This document shows positions 16,933-25,927 of a stretch of DNA of 64,000 bases, in pieces; the stretch's first letter is position 1; each line of letters starts with the position of its first letter. The DNA is taken from the NCBI RefSeq assembly GCF_022458745.1, contig NZ_JAJJJF010000004.1, positions 124,001-188,000 on the forward strand, in the 5' to 3' direction. The notes beneath the pieces were generated by a model. It was not told the DNA's origin. It ran no database searches and saw nothing but the letters and a program-made list of their open reading frames with translations. The translations under genes and the position numbers were made by a program. Source of the stretch: Bacillus piscicola (lineage in GTDB: Bacteria > Bacillota > Bacilli > Bacillales > Marinococcaceae).

Positions 16933-17775
16933 ATGGATATTACAGCAATGCTTGCAGACAAAGTATGGCGATGGATTGATCATTCAAGCTCAGGTTTGCA
17001 ATTTAATCCCCTGCAGTCTTTTGCACTCGATGATACATTTTGCACAAGCACAGGTGAAGATACTTCACACCCGGTTATGCGGGCATGGGTGCATCCGCAA
17101 ACGGTGATGCTTGGTATTCAAGACAGCCGCCTTCCCTCTGTCCATAAGGGGATAAAATACGTAGAATCAGAAAACTATCAAGTGCTTGTCCGCAACTCAG
17201 GCGGACTTGCTGTCATCTTAGATAAAGGCGTTTTCAATTTATCATTCATTTTTAAAGAAAACAAGTCTTTTTCCATCAACCGCGGCTATGATTTTATGTG
17301 GAAAATAGTCCAACTTTTACTGGCCGATGCACCGGGCCCTATCGAGGCATATGAAATCAAAGGATCTTATTGCCCGGGAAACTATGATCTCAGCATTGGC
17401 GGGCAGAAATTCGCGGGTATCTCGCAGCGCCGGATCCGCGGCGGGGTCGCGGTACAAATTTATTTAGCGGTATCTGGAAGCGGTTCGGACCGGGCCAGAC
17501 TTCTGCAGCACTTTTACGAACGTGCCGTGCAAGGCGGTCCGGTGCGCTTTGAGTGGCCGCGCATTCAGCCTGAGGTTATGGCATCCTTGTCTGAGTTGTA
17601 CGGAAGAGAGATCACGATCCAACATATTCTGTACCGACTGCTCACAACAATGCAAAGCCAAGGGGCTGTGTTGCAGCCATCCTCCCTGACGAATGAAGAG
17701 CTGCACCGCTTTGATTATTTGTACCAACGCGTTATCGAGCGAAACAATAAAGCGCTCGATGTCACGCGCTCTTAA
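16933..17775 (+). CDS. lipL: Octanoyl-[GcvH]:protein N-octanoyltransferase
   Basis: 280 residues from ATG 16933. A member of the lipoate-protein ligase fold with RNSGGLAVILDKGVFNLSF as the lipoyl-binding region and the catalytic cysteine Cys147 in GSYCPGNYDLSIGGQKFAG, matching Cys150 of B. subtilis LipL. The enzyme transfers octanoyl groups from the glycine-cleavage H protein to the E2 subunits of dehydrogenase complexes, the amidotransfer step of Firmicute lipoate assembly. It is convergent with pta, as in B. subtilis. Confidence 0.92.
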   Translation: MDITAMLADKVWRWIDHSSSGLQFNPLQSFALDDTFCTSTGEDTSHPVMRAWVHPQTVMLGIQDSRLPSVHKGIKYVESENYQVLVRNSGGLAVILDKGVFNLSFIFKENKSFSINRGYDFMWKIVQLLLADAPGPIEAYEIKGSYCPGNYDLSIGGQKFAGISQRRIRGGVAVQIYLAVSGSGSDRARLLQHFYERAVQGGPVRFEWPRIQPEVMASLSELYGREITIQHILYRLLTTMQSQGAVLQPSSLTNEELHRFDYLYQRVIERNNKALDVTRS

Positions 17776-17784
17776 AAACGTAAG

Positions 17785-17824
17785 AAAGCCGGGATCAGGT
17801 CAATCGACCCGCTCTCGGCTTTTT
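17785..17824. terminator. Terminator between lipL and pta
   Basis: AAAGCCGGGA at 17785-17794 pairs with TCTCGGCTTT at 17813-17822 (one G-T) and runs into TTTTT on the plus strand. The minus side has a weaker U run, so it mainly serves lipL. Confidence 0.8.
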
Positions 17825-17837
17825 CCCACTTGTCTAC

Positions 17838-18824
17838 TTAATTTGTTTTGTTCGTGATTGCCTGTTTCGCTGTGATAAGGGCAAGCTTGTATACATCTTC
17901 TGTACTGCAGCCGCGTGATAAGTCGTTGACAGGCTTATTCAACCCTTGCAAAATCGGACCGACCGCATCATATCCGCCAAGCCGCTGTACCAGTTTATAA
18001 CCGATATTCCCGGATTCCAAGCTTGGGAATATAAACACATTTGCTTCTCCTTTAAGTGGTGAATCAGGAGCTTTTTTAGCAGCCACTTCAGGAACGTAAG
18101 CCGCGTCAAATTGGAATTCACCGTCGATCAAGAGATCCGGACGTTCCTGTTGCACAGTGGCTGTCGCGTCAGCTGCTTTTTCTGTCTCCGGCGACTGGGC
18201 CGACCCTTTTGTGGAGAAGCTCAACATCGCAATTTTAGGATCAATGTCAAAGGCTTGGGCTGTATCAGCCGTTGCAATCGCAATTTCCGCCAGGTCCCCG
18301 GCACTCGGAGAAATATTAATCGCACAATCTGCAAACACGAGCTTTTCCTCTTCCTTCACCATAATAAATACACCAGACGTTTTTTGAATGCCGGGCTTTG
18401 TTTTTATAATCTGGAGAGCCGGCCGCACGGTGTCCCCGGTTGAATGTGCTGCACCGCTTACTAACCCATCAGCAAGTCCTAAATAAACGAGCATGGTACC
18501 AAAATAATTCGGGGTATGTAGCTTCTCCTCGGCACTTGCTTCCGTCTCTTTGCCATTGCGGCGCTGAGCAAAAGCACGTACCATCTCAGGAAACGCATCA
18601 TACGACTGCGGATCATGGATGACGACGTGGTCCAGTGAAACACCAAGCATTTCCGCCTGCTTTCGTATGTTTTCCGGAGAGCCGATCATAATAGGTTTAA
18701 GAATTTCTTCTGTTGAAAGCCGGGCGGCTGCTTGAATAATTCGTTCATCCTCCCCTTCAGGAAAAACAATGGAAGGGTATTCACGTTTCACTTGTTCTGT
18801 CATGACTTCAAATAAATCGCCCAA
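17838..18824 (-). CDS. pta: Phosphate acetyltransferase
   Basis: 328 residues. The start is TTG 18824, seven bases after GGAGG, giving MGDLFEVMTEQV, which lines up with MADLF of B. subtilis Pta. Conserved phrases are YFGTMLVYLGLADGLVSGAAHSTGDTVRPALQIIKT, SGVFIM and GPILQGLNKPVNDLSRGC near the C-terminus. The enzyme converts acetyl-CoA and phosphate to acetyl phosphate and CoA, and with acetate kinase makes overflow acetate. It is a single gene. A parS site lies in the divergent region upstream. Confidence 0.95.
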   Translation of the reverse strand: MGDLFEVMTEQVKREYPSIVFPEGEDERIIQAAARLSTEEILKPIMIGSPENIRKQAEMLGVSLDHVVIHDPQSYDAFPEMVRAFAQRRNGKETEASAEEKLHTPNYFGTMLVYLGLADGLVSGAAHSTGDTVRPALQIIKTKPGIQKTSGVFIMVKEEEKLVFADCAINISPSAGDLAEIAIATADTAQAFDIDPKIAMLSFSTKGSAQSPETEKAADATATVQQERPDLLIDGEFQFDAAYVPEVAAKKAPDSPLKGEANVFIFPSLESGNIGYKLVQRLGGYDAVGPILQGLNKPVNDLSRGCSTEDVYKLALITAKQAITNKTN

Positions 18825-18927
18825 AATCCTTCCTCCTTATCATTTAAGTTGTCTCTTTCTTCTAGAAAAATTATACTCGTTTTTATAGGAAGTTTAAACA
18901 ATATCCTTCCGCTCCACGGAATCCGTC

Positions 18928-18943
18928 TGTTTCACGTGAAACG
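18928..18943. other. parS site (15 of 16 matches)
   Basis: TGTTTCACGTGAAACG matches the palindromic ParB/Spo0J site TGTTTCACGTGAAACA except at the last base. It lies in the pta/enoyl-CoA hydratase intergenic region, about 45 kb from the predicted origin. Confidence 0.8.
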
Positions 18944-19018
18944 TATGCTATACTTTTGTCATGGAAGCACGATTTTGTTTTGCATGAGGACAAGCATGTA
19001 GAGCTTTGAAAAAAGGAG

Positions 19019-19771
19019 TTGACTGTTATTATACAAGAAAACGTCTTATTTGAGAAAAAGGAAGGTATTGCCCGAATTACGTTAAGCCGTCCCCACGTCC
19101 AAAACGCTTTAGACACGGCGATGCATAACGAGCTGTTTGACTGCTTTAATGAAGCGAACAGTGATGATGAAGTGAAGGTCATTATTTTACAAGGATCCGG
19201 GGATTCGTTTTGCACGGGGATCGACTTAAACAGCATCCAAGAAGAGCAGGCTGAGACGTTTGATTACGGCCTGTACTTGCGAGAAACGTATAACCGGCTT
19301 ATCTTTTTGATTGCCGATATCCAAAAACCGACTATTGCTTATTTGAATGGGATCACTCGGGGTTCCGGTTTAAGTATTGCGCTTGCGTGCGATTTTCGAG
19401 TAGCAGAATATGACACGAAGATGGGCTTTGATTCGCTGAAATACGGCCTTGTTCCAGACGCCGGGGCTTCGTACTTTCTTCCTCGTCTCGTCGGTCTCAG
19501 TAAAGCGATGGAACTCTCACTTGGGAATATGATTTCTGCCGAAGAAGCTTACCGCCTCAATTTAATTACGAAAATCGGCAATCCCGATGAATTTGCCCAT
19601 TCCTTGACGGATGTCCCGCTCCAAGCGTTTGGATTAATGACACAAAACATGAAAGAAGGTTTTGAGAAAAGCCTTCCTGACGTACTGGAGATGGAAGTAC
19701 AAGCACAGAGCCAGGCAGGTGGAAGCGAGAATCATATAGAAGCGATGGAAAAATTCCTTAATAAAGAATAA
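19019..19771 (+). CDS. Enoyl-CoA hydratase/isomerase (crotonase) family protein
   Basis: 250 residues. Crotonase-fold signs are the oxyanion-hole segments DSFCTGIDLNSIQ (about 60-72) and GITRGSGLSIALACDFRVAEYDTKMGF. The second acid usually found as E in the AGxG-E motif is not obvious, so hydratase activity is uncertain. The start is unusual: an AAAAGGAG site at 19011-19018 abuts TTG 19019, too close for initiation; the next in-frame candidate with normal spacing is ATT at 19028. No ATG or GTG fits. hemQ follows 85 bp downstream in the same direction. Role (fatty acid or other acyl-CoA metabolism) unknown. Confidence 0.85.
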   Translation: MTVIIQENVLFEKKEGIARITLSRPHVQNALDTAMHNELFDCFNEANSDDEVKVIILQGSGDSFCTGIDLNSIQEEQAETFDYGLYLRETYNRLIFLIADIQKPTIAYLNGITRGSGLSIALACDFRVAEYDTKMGFDSLKYGLVPDAGASYFLPRLVGLSKAMELSLGNMISAEEAYRLNLITKIGNPDEFAHSLTDVPLQAFGLMTQNMKEGFEKSLPDVLEMEVQAQSQAGGSENHIEAMEKFLNKE

Positions 19772-19856
19772 AGCGTCTCTGCCTAAGGGACGCTCCCTTT
19801 CGAGCGCCTGTTGACATGTGATATAGTAAAGGAAGAATAATGAGGAGTGATACATA

Positions 19857-20606
19857 ATGAGTGAAGCATCGCAAACATTAGATGGCTGGTACTGCCTTCA
19901 TGACTTGCGGAAGATCGATTGGACAACTTGGAAACAAGTGCCTAGTGAAGATCGTCAAAGTATGATTCATGAATTTGTGAATATGGTAGAATCCTGGCAA
20001 CAAGTAGAAGATGCGGAGGAAGGCAGCCACGCACTTTACACGGTTGTCGGTCAAAAGGCTGATATTCTGATGATGGTGTTGCGCCCAACATTAGAGGATT
20101 TGAATGAGGTAGAGAACGCCTTTAACAAATTACGTATTGCAGACTACATGATGCCCGCTTATTCCTATGTTTCGATTGTAGAGCTTGGTAATTACGTTCC
20201 TCCGGAAGACGGCAGCGATCCAACAGAGAACCCCCAAATCCGGGAGCGCATTTATCCGAAGTTGCCGAAGTGGAATCACATTTGCTTCTATCCAATGGAT
20301 AAAAAGCGGGAAGGACAGGACAATTGGTATTCCCTGCCGATGAAAGAGCGCCGTGAATTAATGCGGGCGCATGGCATGGTCGGACGAAAATATGCCGGCA
20401 AAGTAAAACAGATCATTACCGGCTCCACCGGCCTCGATGATTGGGAATGGGGCGTCACCCTCTTTGCCCATGAGGCGCTCCAATTTAAGAAGCTCGTCTA
20501 CGAGATGCGCTTTGATGAAGTGTCCGCCCGCTACGGAGAGTTTGGTCCATTTTACGTAGGCAATATTCTGCAGCCAGAAAAAGTGGAAGCCTATCTGCAT
20601 ATGTAA
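19857..20606 (+). CDS. hemQ: Coproheme decarboxylase HemQ (chlorite-dismutase family)
   Basis: 249 residues from ATG 19857 after GAGGAG. The two-domain dimeric alpha-beta barrel of the family is indicated by [50 protein letters not shown] and the region [31 protein letters not shown], which holds the proximal heme ligand in Firmicutes. HemQ performs the last step of the coproporphyrin-dependent heme route, two oxidative decarboxylations of coproheme to heme b. It lies near pta and lipL as in B. subtilis (ywfI) and has its own terminator. Confidence 0.95.
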   Translation: MSEASQTLDGWYCLHDLRKIDWTTWKQVPSEDRQSMIHEFVNMVESWQQVEDAEEGSHALYTVVGQKADILMMVLRPTLEDLNEVENAFNKLRIADYMMPAYSYVSIVELGNYVPPEDGSDPTENPQIRERIYPKLPKWNHICFYPMDKKREGQDNWYSLPMKERRELMRAHGMVGRKYAGKVKQIITGSTGLDDWEWGVTLFAHEALQFKKLVYEMRFDEVSARYGEFGPFYVGNILQPEKVEAYLHM

Positions 20607-20619
20607 CAACCCTTATCTC

Positions 20620-20666
20620 AAGAACACAGCACTGCTCAGGCAGACACTGTGTTCTTTTTGTTTTTT
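20620..20666 (+). terminator. Terminator of hemQ
   Basis: AAGAACACAG at 20620-20629 pairs with CTGTGTTCTT at 20647-20656, followed by TTTTTGTTTTTT. Confidence 0.88.
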
Positions 20667-20668
20667 AA

Positions 20669-20697
20669 TCATATGGGCTTTTTCTTAAACATACACT
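20669..20697 (+). promoter_or_regulatory. Candidate SigE promoter of cwlJ-gerQ
   Basis: CATACACT at 20690-20697 fits the mother-cell sigma-E -10 element (CATACA-T) and TCATAT at 20669-20674 fits the -35, 15 bp apart. cwlJ is known to be sigma-E dependent in B. subtilis. Confidence 0.55.
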
Positions 20698-20746
20698 GAT
20701 TAGTGTGTGAATGTTTCTATACAGAATTGGGTGGTGGGTGATAAGA

Positions 20747-21169
20747 ATGGCCGTCGTACCGGCTAAAGAAGAAGACATCAAGATGCTCGCACGGCTGATG
20801 AGAGCGGAAGCTGAAGGAGACGGGACACTGGGGATGCTGGTGGCAGGTAATGTCATGGTTAATCGGGCCCGGGCTGCATGCATGGATTTTAAAGATATAC
20901 GCACGATCCCGCAGATGGTTTACCAATCACCAGGTGGATTCGAAGCCGTCCAAAAAAGTTATTTTTATCAGCGGGCCCGCAGCAAAGAGATCAAGCTCGC
21001 ACGGCGCTTGATACAAGGTGAGCGCTTTAACCCAGCAGAACATTCCCTTTGGTTCTTTCGTCCGAGTGGAGATTGTCCGGCACAGTGGTTTAACCAGCCT
21101 AACGTCGGGCGTTACAAAGCTCATTGTTTTTTTGCGCCTGCGTATGGAAACTGTCCTGAAGTTTATTAA
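20747..21169 (+). CDS. cwlJ: Spore cortex cell-wall hydrolase CwlJ
   Basis: 140 residues from ATG 20747, close to the 142 of B. subtilis CwlJ; a longer frame to 20711 overlaps the promoter. The protein is a hydrolase_2 (SleB/CwlJ catalytic) domain without signal peptide: ARLMRAEAEGDGTLGMLVAGNVMVNRA contains the catalytic glutamate, and HSLWFFRPSG and NCPEVY close the domain. It sits in the spore coat and degrades cortex peptidoglycan during germination, particularly with Ca-dipicolinate. It requires GerQ, whose gene follows 18 bp later, so the two form an operon. Confidence 0.93.
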   Translation: MAVVPAKEEDIKMLARLMRAEAEGDGTLGMLVAGNVMVNRARAACMDFKDIRTIPQMVYQSPGGFEAVQKSYFYQRARSKEIKLARRLIQGERFNPAEHSLWFFRPSGDCPAQWFNQPNVGRYKAHCFFAPAYGNCPEVY

Positions 21170-21187
21170 CAGAAGAGGAGGAAGGAT

Positions 21188-21580
21188 ATGTACAATTATT
21201 ATCCTTATTACGGGGGATATCCCGTTCAGCAGCAGCCGACACAACAACCAGTAAATCCCGGTGTGAACCAACCCCAGCCTGGTGGAATACCACCCATCGA
21301 GCAATCGTATATCGAAAATATTTTGAGGTTAAACCTTGGTAAACGGGCAAATGTCTACATGACCTTTGAAGGTAATTCCAACAACCAGTCGCAGGTTTTT
21401 ACCGGTATCATTGATGAAGCTGGCCGCGACCACATTGTGTTACGGGACGAAGAAAGAGGACGCTGGTATTTACTTTTAATGGTTTATCTTGATTATGTTG
21501 TGTTCGAGGAATCCATTGATTATGATTACCCGTTTGAGGCAGGAAACTCCCCCTATTTATCACAATACCCGCCGCGCTGA
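21188..21580 (+). CDS. gerQ: Spore coat protein GerQ
   Basis: 130 residues from ATG 21188 behind AGAGGAGGAAGG. The N-terminus is Tyr/Gln/Pro-rich (MYNYYPYYGGYPVQQQP), as usual for this coat protein, followed by the conserved core SYIENILRLNLGKRANVYMTFEGN and ERGRWYLLLMVYLDYVVFEE. GerQ is cross-linked into the coat by transglutaminase and is needed to localise CwlJ. Second gene of the cwlJ-gerQ operon, ending in a strong terminator. In B. subtilis it is ywdL, next to ywdK, which is 4 kb away here. Confidence 0.95.
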   Translation: MYNYYPYYGGYPVQQQPTQQPVNPGVNQPQPGGIPPIEQSYIENILRLNLGKRANVYMTFEGNSNNQSQVFTGIIDEAGRDHIVLRDEERGRWYLLLMVYLDYVVFEESIDYDYPFEAGNSPYLSQYPPR

Positions 21581-21616
21581 TTGGAGGATCGTACTTTCGC
21601 AAAAAAGTAGTCTCAA

Positions 21617-21650
21617 AAGAAGCCTGGCAGTATTCCAGGCTTCTTTTTTT
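21617..21650 (+). terminator. Terminator of cwlJ-gerQ
   Basis: AAGAAGCCTGG at 21617-21627 pairs with CCAGGCTTCTT at 21635-21645, followed by a T7 run. Confidence 0.92.
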
Positions 21651-21819
21651 ATCTATCTTTTTGACTTTCGTACCCCCTGCCTCACGGTCCCCATGTTTAA
21701 GTCTACTTGTAATCGGAAATAGTCCCCTCTACACATTAAACACTTCTGACAGGCTCTCCTTTCAAATTGTTAGGTTCCCGTTCCTCGCAAAAAAAACTAA
21801 TTAAAATTATACCTTTTGC

Positions 21820-21875
21820 TTGAAAGTCAAAAAAGGTCAATGTATAATACAGTTACAAGGTCAAAAATAGTCAAA
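21820..21875 (+). promoter_or_regulatory. SigA promoter with two CtsR operators for clpE
   Basis: TTGAAA at 21820-21825 and TATAAT at 21843-21848 are 17 bp apart. A CtsR heptad repeat AGTCAAA-AAA-GGTCAAT fills the spacer (21825-21841) and a perfect one, GGTCAAA-AAT-AGTCAAA, lies just downstream (21859-21875). CtsR would repress at normal temperature and release on heat or thiol stress. Confidence 0.92.
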
Positions 21876-21957
21876 GTCAAAAAACGTTTCACAGCACCCA
21901 ACTATTACAGAGATGAGTATAAAAACAAACCATTCCCATTATAGGAGGAAATTCGAT

Positions 21958-24120
21958 ATGAGAAAATGTGACAATTGCAACGTACGACAAGCTCGTATTG
22001 AGTTAAACATGAATATTAACGGCCAACGCCAGAAGATGTTCTTATGTGACGTGTGCTACCAAAAAATTCATAATGAAATAAAACAGCCGTCTGGTTTTGG
22101 CGGGTACGGAAATCACTTTTCAGCTTTTGATCAAATGTTTAAAAACATGATGACACCACAAATGGGAGCAGCCGAACAGCAAGGAGGACAAGCTCAAACC
22201 CAGCACGGCGGCCGTGGAGGCGGCGGGTTGTTGGATGATCTTGGGAAAAATCTCTCTGATGCTGCCCGCGCCGGCATGATTGACCCGGTAATCGGACGTG
22301 ACAAAGAAGTCGAACGCGTCATTGAAACGTTAAACCGCCGCAACAAAAATAATCCGGTATTAATCGGAGAACCAGGTGTTGGTAAGACGGCAATTGCGGA
22401 AGGGCTTGCCCGCCGCATTCAAGAAGGTAAAGTACCAAACAAGCTAAAAGATAAAGATATTTACCTTCTTGATGTCTCTTCTCTTGTGGCAAATACAGGA
22501 GTTCGCGGTCAGTTTGAAGAACGTATGAAGCAGCTTTTAAAAGAAATGCAAGAACGCAAGAATGTTATCGTTTTTATTGACGAAATTCACCAAATTGTTG
22601 GTGCCGGCTCCGCCGAAGGTTCTTCCGATGCCGGGAATATTATGAAACCGGCACTCGCCCGCGGAGAAATTCAAGTGATTGGAGCCACTACCCTCGCCGA
22701 GTACCGTAAAATCGAAAAAGATGCAGCACTCGAACGGAGATTCCAACCAGTCACCGTCGAAGAACCGAACCTTGATGATACGTTGGCTATTTTGAAAGGA
22801 CTGCGTCATAACTATGAACAGTACCACCAAGTGACATTTACCGATGAAGCACTGGAAGCCTGTGTGCAATTATCTAACCGTTACGTCCAAGATCGTTATC
22901 TCCCCGATAAAGCCATTGATCTCATGGATGAAGCCGGCTCCCGAATCAACTTGGCACACAGCGAAAACGATGACAATGAAATTCAACGCCGCCTTGAACA
23001 GATTGCACTCGAAAAAGAAAAAGCAACACAGCAAGAAGACTATGAGCAAGCTGCCAGGTTACGCGATGAAGAAGTAAAGCTTCAAGAACAACTCGACGAC
23101 GCGCTAAATCAAAATCGTTCACGTAAACAGCCACTGGTGGAAGTAGAAACCATTCAGGAAATCGTGGAAAATAAAACAGGCATTCCGGTACGCCGTCTTC
23201 AAAAAGATGAGCAGCAAAAAATGAAAGATCTCCCAGAGCGCCTGCGTGCTAATGTTATTGGACAGGAAGAAGCCGTTGAAAAAGTGACAAAAGCCATCCG
23301 TCGAAACCGTGCTGGCTTGCGTCGAGGCACCCGGCCAATCGGATCGTTCTTATTTGTCGGACCTACCGGTGTAGGTAAAACAGAGCTTTCCAAATCACTG
23401 GCCAGAGAAATGTTTGGAGACAGTGAGGCGATGATCCGGCTTGACATGAGTGAATACATGGAGAAACATTCTGTATCCAAACTCATCGGTTCACCGCCAG
23501 GATATGTCGGTCATGAAGAAGCCGGACAACTGACAGAAAAAGTCCGCCGCAAGCCATATAGCATTATTCTGTTAGATGAAATTGAAAAAGCACACCCCGA
23601 TGTGCAGCATATGTTCCTGCAAATCATGGAAGACGGACGCTTAACAGACAGTCAGGGACGTACCGTCAGCTTTAAAGATACGGTCCTCATTATGACATCC
23701 AATGCCGGTTCCGCTATAAAAAAAGTAACGGTCGGTTTCGGAGATAAAGATACTGTCGAACCAAGCGTGCTCGATACGCTTTCCGATTACTTCCGCCCCG
23801 AATTTTTAAACCGTTTCGACGGTATCATTCAATTTAAAGAATTAGAGAAAAAAGATCTCGTGAAAATTGTAGACTTAATGCTAGCAGATATTGTGAAAGC
23901 AGCGAAGGAACAAGACATTGTTCTCACGGTGAGCGACGAAGCAAAAGCCCTGCTCGCAGAACAAGGCTACGATCCCGCTTTCGGTGCCAGACCTTTGCGC
24001 CGCGTAATCGAAGAAAAAGTAGAAGATGGCATCGCCGATTTGATGCTCGAAGAAGAGAACATGAATAAGGTAGACGTAACCGTCAAAAATAACGATATCA
24101 CTGTCAGCAAAGCTGAATAA
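21958..24120 (+). CDS. clpE: ATP-dependent Clp protease ATPase subunit ClpE
   Basis: 720 residues from ATG 21958, which has AGGAGG ten bases upstream. The N-terminus is a four-cysteine zinc finger (Cys4, Cys7, Cys30, Cys33) that distinguishes ClpE from ClpC. Two AAA+ modules follow, with Walker A loops GEPGVGKTA and GPTGVGKTE, separated by a coiled UVR-like middle region ([22 protein letters not shown]). The C-terminal D2 small domain ends the protein. ClpE unfolds damaged proteins for ClpP and helps clear aggregates and CtsR during severe stress. Two CtsR operators precede it. Single gene with its own terminator. Confidence 0.96.
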   Translation: MRKCDNCNVRQARIELNMNINGQRQKMFLCDVCYQKIHNEIKQPSGFGGYGNHFSAFDQMFKNMMTPQMGAAEQQGGQAQTQHGGRGGGGLLDDLGKNLSDAARAGMIDPVIGRDKEVERVIETLNRRNKNNPVLIGEPGVGKTAIAEGLARRIQEGKVPNKLKDKDIYLLDVSSLVANTGVRGQFEERMKQLLKEMQERKNVIVFIDEIHQIVGAGSAEGSSDAGNIMKPALARGEIQVIGATTLAEYRKIEKDAALERRFQPVTVEEPNLDDTLAILKGLRHNYEQYHQVTFTDEALEACVQLSNRYVQDRYLPDKAIDLMDEAGSRINLAHSENDDNEIQRRLEQIALEKEKATQQEDYEQAARLRDEEVKLQEQLDDALNQNRSRKQPLVEVETIQEIVENKTGIPVRRLQKDEQQKMKDLPERLRANVIGQEEAVEKVTKAIRRNRAGLRRGTRPIGSFLFVGPTGVGKTELSKSLAREMFGDSEAMIRLDMSEYMEKHSVSKLIGSPPGYVGHEEAGQLTEKVRRKPYSIILLDEIEKAHPDVQHMFLQIMEDGRLTDSQGRTVSFKDTVLIMTSNAGSAIKKVTVGFGDKDTVEPSVLDTLSDYFRPEFLNRFDGIIQFKELEKKDLVKIVDLMLADIVKAAKEQDIVLTVSDEAKALLAEQGYDPAFGARPLRRVIEEKVEDGIADLMLEEENMNKVDVTVKNNDITVSKAE

Positions 24121-24125
24121 CACGC

Positions 24126-24163
24126 ATCCCAAAAGCCGGCTTCCCCGGTTTTTGGGATTTTTT
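24126..24163 (+). terminator. Terminator of clpE
   Basis: ATCCCAAAA at 24126-24134 pairs with TTTTGGGAT at 24150-24158, with an inner CCGG/CCGG pair, then TTTTTT. Confidence 0.9.
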
Positions 24164-24227
24164 ATGTTGTGAATCATCCATCGCTCCTGGCCCAAATACA
24201 ATGGAAATCCGAGGGTTTTTATGAAAA

Positions 24228-24350
24228 ATCCAGACTTTGATTATTGGTATCCAGATCTATGAGAGTAGTATCCAGACTTCGAGCGTTGATATCCAGACTT
24301 ATGTGAGTAATATCCACGCTCAAGCACAAAGTATCCATCCTTCAAGAAAG
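24228..24350. repeat. 21-bp tandem repeat, six units
   Basis: ATCCAGACTT begins units at 24228, 24249, 24270, 24291, 24312 and 24333; five are exactly 21 bp and the last is shortened. The ATCC start and a terminal GT or AT are constant while the middle varies. The array fills most of the clpE-popT gap; the rest (24351-24500) is AT-rich and should carry the popT promoter. Confidence 0.85.
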
Positions 24351-24500
24351 ATCCAGGAATAGCCTGCTTATCCGCTGAACCGGTCATTTTCTCTGCTTGA
24401 ATACATATGAATAAGACAGCCCATAGCGCTCAAAAGCTAATAATGATATAAAGAGTAAGAGACGTTTTTAAGAAATTGAAAAAGATGAAGGAGTTATCTC

Positions 24501-25319
24501 ATGTTAGAATGGAAAAACATTTTACGCGGCTTAGCAATGGGAGCAAGCGACCTTGTCCCTGGGGTAAGCGGAGGTACAATTGCTTTAGTATTGGGGATTT
24601 ATGATCGTCTTATCAAAACCATTAATGAATTTTTCAGCCGAAAATGGAAGGAACAGCTCGGATTTCTTATCCCGCTCGCTGTTGGTATGGGAATTGCCAT
24701 CTTCAGTCTCAGCAATTTGTTGAAATGGCTGCTTGCGGATTACCCCCAGCCCACATTCTTCTTTTTTATCGGACTCATCTTAGGGACCATCCCTTTTTTA
24801 TTGCGAAAAGCAGACTATAAACGACAATTCCAAGGTTATCATTACATTATTTTTACCGCAGCCGCTGCGGTCATCATTCTCTCCGGCGTTTTTCGAGCGG
24901 AAGAAACAGGCCAGGCCATCACCACTTTATCAGCTTCTGACTATATGTTTCTTTTTCTTGCCGGGTGGGTAGCAAGCTCCGCCATGATTTTGCCGGGAAT
25001 TAGCGGTTCATTCGTTTTACTACTTCTCGGCGTTTATGACACAATTCTGCAGGCTGTTTCTTCTTTAAATTTTGGCATTCTCCTGACTGTTGGTGTTGGA
25101 GTGGTAGTTGGTATTGTAGTGATGAGTAAGTTTTTGCATTATCTGCTGCGTTCCCATCCCACGGGTATTTACGCTGTGATGAGCGGTCTTCTTTTTGGAT
25201 CACTGTTTGTCATATTCCCCGGTATTCCCGCGGATGCTTCCCTAGTGACCATTAGTGCCGTGACCTTTTTGGCTGGCCTCGCGATTGCAATGATTTTAGG
25301 CAAGATTGAAGAAAATTAA
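24501..25319 (+). CDS. popT: DUF368 membrane protein, polyprenyl-phosphate translocase PopT
   Basis: 272 residues from ATG 24501 (GAAGGAG upstream). A polytopic membrane protein with two related halves carrying the DUF368 signatures: GLAMGASDLVPGVSGGTIALVLGIYD near the N-terminus and ASSAMILPGISGSFVLLLLGVYD in the second half. DUF368 proteins were reported as undecaprenyl-phosphate flippases that return the C55-P carrier to the inner leaflet, with importance at alkaline pH in some bacteria. This fits a wall-building role in a possibly alkaliphilic host. It stands alone, flanked by two different repeat arrays. Confidence 0.85.
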   Translation: MLEWKNILRGLAMGASDLVPGVSGGTIALVLGIYDRLIKTINEFFSRKWKEQLGFLIPLAVGMGIAIFSLSNLLKWLLADYPQPTFFFFIGLILGTIPFLLRKADYKRQFQGYHYIIFTAAAAVIILSGVFRAEETGQAITTLSASDYMFLFLAGWVASSAMILPGISGSFVLLLLGVYDTILQAVSSLNFGILLTVGVGVVVGIVVMSKFLHYLLRSHPTGIYAVMSGLLFGSLFVIFPGIPADASLVTISAVTFLAGLAIAMILGKIEEN

Positions 25320-25364
25320 GACCTCTCCTCACTTCACTGCATTTTGACGACGTCATTCTACCCC

Positions 25365-25740
25365 TATGACGTCGTTATTTTTCCGAATCCTCTTTTTCAC
25401 GACGGCATACTGTGCCTATGACGTCGCTATTTTCCCGAATCCTCTTTTTCACGACGGCATACCGTGCCTATGACGTCGTTATTTTTCCGAATCCTCTTTT
25501 TCACGACGGCATACTGTGCCTATGACGTCGCTATTTTCTTGTATACTCTTTTTCACGACGGCATACTGCCCTGTGACGTCGCTATTTTCTCGAATACTCT
25601 TTTTCACGACGGCATACTGCCCTATGACGTCGCTATTTTCCCGAATCCTCTTTTTCACGACAGCATACCGTGCCTATGACGTCGCTATTTTCCCGAATCC
25701 TCTTTTTCACGACGGCATTCTGTCTCTATGACCCGTTATT
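25365..25740. repeat. 52-bp palindromic tandem repeat array (second locus)
   Basis: Seven units begin at 25365, 25417, 25469, 25521, 25572, 25623 and 25675, with partial units at both ends. Period is 52 bp with two 51-bp units. The local consensus is TATGACGTCGCTATTTTC, then CGAATCCTCTTTTTC, then ACGACGGCATAC. The array fills the convergent gap between popT and ywdK. Confidence 0.92.
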
Positions 25741-25878
25741 TCCCTGTGCCTGTGGTTATCCGTGTTTTGTCACGGTAAGGCAAGTGGGAAATTGACATCC
25801 TGCTAATTGGACCACCGCGATAATCTCAAAACAAAGCGAACAAAATTGTTTTTAAAGCTGTCTCACTACATTACAAAG

Positions 25879-25918
25879 AAACAACGCACCAGCCTCGTCG
25901 GTGAGCAGTGCGTTGTTT
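25879..25918. terminator. Inverted repeat, probable terminator of ywdI-ywdK
   Basis: AAACAACGCAC at 25879-25889 pairs perfectly with its complement at 25908-25918, 10 bp after the ywdK stop. The flanks are only weakly T-rich, so termination efficiency is uncertain. Confidence 0.55.
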
Positions 25919-25927
25919 CCAATACTT

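Noticed and set aside
24228-24350. CRISPR-like array
   Set aside because: Units are only 21 bp and degenerate with no spacer structure.
25464-25731. Two overlapping 71-codon frames with repeated MTSLFSRILFFTTAY-like peptides
   Set aside because: They are translations of the 52-bp repeat array; the period shifts frame each unit and no ribosome site is present.
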